From BM520 sp964474455 (GTDB lineage: Bacteria > Bacteroidota > Bacteroidia > Bacteroidales > BM520), in assembly GCA_964474455.1 (NCBI GenBank), contig CAYYSU010000068.1:1-6966 (forward strand): a stretch of DNA of 6,966 nucleotides, in the 5' to 3' direction. A model generated the notes under the pieces. The model did not search any database, was not told where the DNA came from, and saw only the letters and a program-made list of their open reading frames with translations. The translations under genes were made by a program, and so were the position numbers. This document shows positions 4,656 through 6,966 of this stretch, one piece after another. Numbering within the stretch: position 1 is the stretch's first letter; each line of letters begins with the position of its first letter.

Positions 4656-6854
4656 TTAGTTTCCCACATCGGAGAGATATTTTATTCTCATCAGTCGTAT
4701 TTCCAGTTCTGAGTAGTTGTCTTCTCCCAGTTCTTTAAGTGCTTCATCAATGGAGTCGCTTTCAGCTTCCTGATAGTATTCCAGGATATCTTCCTGGTTA
4801 TATTTATCCACTAACTCGTCAACGTAGTATGAAAGATCCAATCTGGTTCCACTCTCTACGATGCTCTCAATCTCTACTAAGAGTTCTCCAACCGTAAGGC
4901 TTTTTGCTACAGCAATATCTTCGAGAGAGATTTTTCGGTCAATATTTTTTATGATATAGACTTTTAGTCCGGACTTATTCACCACCGACTTCACCACCAT
5001 GTCATTTGCACGGATAATCTCATTTTCCTCTACATAGGTTTTTATTAGTTCGAGAAATGGCTTTCCATATTTCTGTGCTTTTCCTATCCCTACGCCTGTA
5101 ATATTTGTGAGTTCCTCTATGGTAACAGGGTACTGTATTGCCATGTCTTCCAGCGATGGATCCTGAAAAATAACAAATGGGGGCAGGTTCTCTTTTTTTG
5201 AGATATCCTTACGGAGATCTCTAAGCATTATGATAAGGTTTTTGTCGCTGCCTCCGCCTCTCAGGCTGCCGCCATCTGCCGGGTCGCTGCCATCAGACTC
5301 ATAGTCATGATCTTCTGTAAGTAATACGGTATATGGTTCTTCAAGAAATTTCCGACCTCTGGCAGGTACCAGGAGAGTGCCATACATCTCAATATCTTTT
5401 TCCAGTAATCCCATGATAAGACATTGCCGTATTACTGCTTGCCAGTATTTGTCACTCTTGTGGCGTCCAAGCCCAAAAGTTTTTAAATGTTCATGTTTAT
5501 ATGATTTGAGGCTTGCCGTATTCTTTCCAATTAATATATTTATAATATGATTAGGTTTGAATAGTTGTTTTGCTTCAATAACTGTATTTAAAACAATCTC
5601 AACTGATTTCTTACCATCAAATTGTTTTTTGGGATGCAGGCAGTTATCGCAACTGGTGCAATTCTCCACATGATATTCTTCTCCAAAATAGTGCAGAAGT
5701 TGTTTTCTTCTGCATATTGCACTCTCGGCATAGGCGATTGTTTCCTGAAGGAGCTGTTTTGCTATTTCCTGCTCCGCAACGCCTTTGTTTTTCATGAATT
5801 TCTCCAACTTAAGGATGTCATTATAGCTGTAGAAAGTAAGACATTTTCCCTCTCCGTCGTCCCTTCCTGCGCGACCTGTTTCCTGGTAGTATCCCTCGAG
5901 GCTTTTGGGAATGTCATGGTGAATCACAAAACGTACATCGGGTTTGTCGATCCCCATTCCAAAAGCTATGGTAGCAACAATAACATCCACCTCTTCCATA
6001 AGGAATTTATCCTGATTTCCTTTTCTTGTGGCCGAGTCGAGCCCGGCATGATAGGGGAGTGCTTTAATGCCATTTACGACAAGCGTTTCAGCCAGTTCTT
6101 CAACTTTTTTGCGGCTAAGGCAGTACACAATTCCTGATTTGTTAGGGTGTTGTTTTATGAATTTAATGATATCTTTAATTACGTCTTTTGTCTTTGGACG
6201 CACCTCATAATATAAGTTTTTCCTGTTAAATGACGACTTGAAAAGTGTTGCGTCGTTCATATCCAGGTTTTTTTTGATGTCCTCTTGTACTTTGGGCGTG
6301 GCTGTAGCAGTAAGAGCTATTACCGGAACCATTTGGCCTATGGCATTAATAATTGGTCTTATTCTTCGGTACTCCGGCCTGAAATCGTGACCCCATTCAG
6401 AAATACAGTGAGCTTCGTCGATTGCGTAAAAGGAGATTTTTATCTTTTTGAGCAACTCTACATTATCTTCTTTTGTAAGCGATTCAGGAGCTACATATAG
6501 AAGCTTGGTCTTACCTGCCAGCAAGTCACTTCTTACCTCTGCCAGTTCTGTTTTTGAGAGGCTGGAATTCATTACATGCGCAATTCCTTTGTCTTGCCCG
6601 AAATTCCTGATATTATCAACCTGATTTTTCATCAAAGCTATAAGCGGGCTGATAATGATGGCTGTTCCTTCACTGATAATTGCCGGTAGTTGGTAACACA
6701 TTGATTTGCCACCACCGGTTGGCATAATAACAAAAGTGTCATTACCTGACATTACATTCTGAATAATTGCTTCCTGAGTGCCTTTAAACTGATCGAAACC
6801 GAAAATCTTTTTCAGAAGGTCATGCAGAGAGTAGTTTTCCTTCAATTCCATCAT
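4656..6854 (-). CDS. recQ: ATP-dependent DNA helicase RecQ with C-terminal HTH_40-like extension
   Basis: A 732-residue superfamily 2 helicase, longer than E. coli RecQ (about 609). In order: motif 0 around FDQFKGTQ (20-27), Walker A PTGGGKS (45-51), DEAH (146-149) followed by the RecQ aromatic loop CISEWGHDFRPEY, motif III TATAT (182-186), FGMGIDKPDVRFVIH (298-312) and motif VI QETGRAGRD (324-332). The zinc site uses Cys381, 399, 402 and 405. A winged-helix RQC region spans about 410-505, followed by a Gly/Ser/Asp-rich linker (518-538) and an HRDC domain (about 538-612). The remaining 110 residues contain GLKVYIIKNIDRKISLEDIA and fit the HTH_40 domain found at the end of Bacteroidetes RecQ. 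RecQ unwinds 3'-tailed and branched DNA in recombination repair. ATG at 6854-6852 is followed at once by a second ATG, so the start is uncertain by one residue. Confidence 0.97.
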   Translation of the reverse strand: MMELKENYSLHDLLKKIFGFDQFKGTQEAIIQNVMSGNDTFVIMPTGGGKSMCYQLPAIISEGTAIIISPLIALMKNQVDNIRNFGQDKGIAHVMNSSLSKTELAEVRSDLLAGKTKLLYVAPESLTKEDNVELLKKIKISFYAIDEAHCISEWGHDFRPEYRRIRPIINAIGQMVPVIALTATATPKVQEDIKKNLDMNDATLFKSSFNRKNLYYEVRPKTKDVIKDIIKFIKQHPNKSGIVYCLSRKKVEELAETLVVNGIKALPYHAGLDSATRKGNQDKFLMEEVDVIVATIAFGMGIDKPDVRFVIHHDIPKSLEGYYQETGRAGRDDGEGKCLTFYSYNDILKLEKFMKNKGVAEQEIAKQLLQETIAYAESAICRRKQLLHYFGEEYHVENCTSCDNCLHPKKQFDGKKSVEIVLNTVIEAKQLFKPNHIINILIGKNTASLKSYKHEHLKTFGLGRHKSDKYWQAVIRQCLIMGLLEKDIEMYGTLLVPARGRKFLEEPYTVLLTEDHDYESDGSDPADGGSLRGGGSDKNLIIMLRDLRKDISKKENLPPFVIFQDPSLEDMAIQYPVTIEELTNITGVGIGKAQKYGKPFLELIKTYVEENEIIRANDMVVKSVVNKSGLKVYIIKNIDRKISLEDIAVAKSLTVGELLVEIESIVESGTRLDLSYYVDELVDKYNQEDILEYYQEAESDSIDEALKELGEDNYSELEIRLMRIKYLSDVGN

Positions 6855-6927
6855 AACCGGAATATTATTGTATTATAAAAATAAGAAATTCTGGTAATTG
6901 CTATCACCAGTTTATTTCTCACGTAAA

Positions 6928-6935
6928 CAAATATA
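6928..6935 (-). promoter_or_regulatory. candidate -7 promoter element of recQ
   Basis: Read leftward, bases 6935-6928 are TATATTTG, an exact match to the Bacteroidetes -7 consensus TAnnTTTG. The untranslated leader would be roughly 65-70 bases. The nearest upstream TTG (6950-6948) is only 12 bases away, shorter than normal, and no better -33 element is visible before the window ends. In an AT-rich tract such a match can occur by chance. Confidence 0.45.
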
Positions 6936-6966
6936 AAAAAAATGTTTCAATATTTTTTGTTTTGAG

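Noticed and set aside
5622..6137. A 171-codon open frame on the plus strand inside recQ
   Set aside because: It lies wholly antisense to well-conserved RecQ helicase motifs and its translation has no recognisable domain; long antisense frames are expected opposite a conserved gene.
6891..6910. CTGGT/ACCAG inverted repeat in the recQ leader as a riboswitch or operator
   Set aside because: Only five base pairs with a ten-base loop and no extension; such a repeat is common by chance.

Overview
The window looks like an ordinary chromosomal stretch from a Bacteroidota genome, most likely of the order Bacteroidales. The DNA is AT-rich. A promoter of the Bacteroidetes type (TTTG, then TAnnTTTG) precedes the tRNA gene, and the proteins have recognisable Bacteroidetes forms: a long RecQ with an extra C-terminal domain, a short lipoprotein resembling DUF4296, an N-terminally anchored OmpH/Skp protein, and an S4 protein ending in GRPTKKDRR. 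The species cannot be named from the sequence.

Left part (1-2788). The 3' end of a MORN-variant repeat gene runs rightward and meets, stop codon on stop codon, a leftward operon transcribed as era, der, hslR-like. All three products act on ribosomes: Era on the 30S subunit, Der on the 50S subunit, and the Hsp15-like S4 protein on 50S subunits carrying a stalled chain. The S4 gene has an unusual TTG start, six bases after the der stop codon and in the same frame as der.

Middle (2789-3611). A non-coding stretch with two inverted repeats in the era leader is followed by a rightward promoter, an initiator tRNA(fMet) gene with U1:U72 unpaired and no encoded CCA, and a clear intrinsic terminator. 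Next comes a secreted thioredoxin-fold protein with a CGYC active site. It is interrupted by exactly 100 N, a scaffold gap of conventional size. The far side of the gap holds 42 codons of a probable beta-sandwich C-terminus and a terminator hairpin that overlaps the stop codons of both convergent genes.

Right part (3608-6966). A leftward cluster reads recQ, an OmpH/Skp-like protein, then a DUF4296-like lipoprotein. The last two are only four bases apart and both act in the cell envelope. A candidate promoter lies upstream of recQ.

I found no mobile element, CRISPR array, toxin-antitoxin pair, phage gene or convincing new system. The points most worth a second look are the der/hslR junction, the initiator tRNA with its divergent ribosome-assembly operon, and the gene hidden by the gap.
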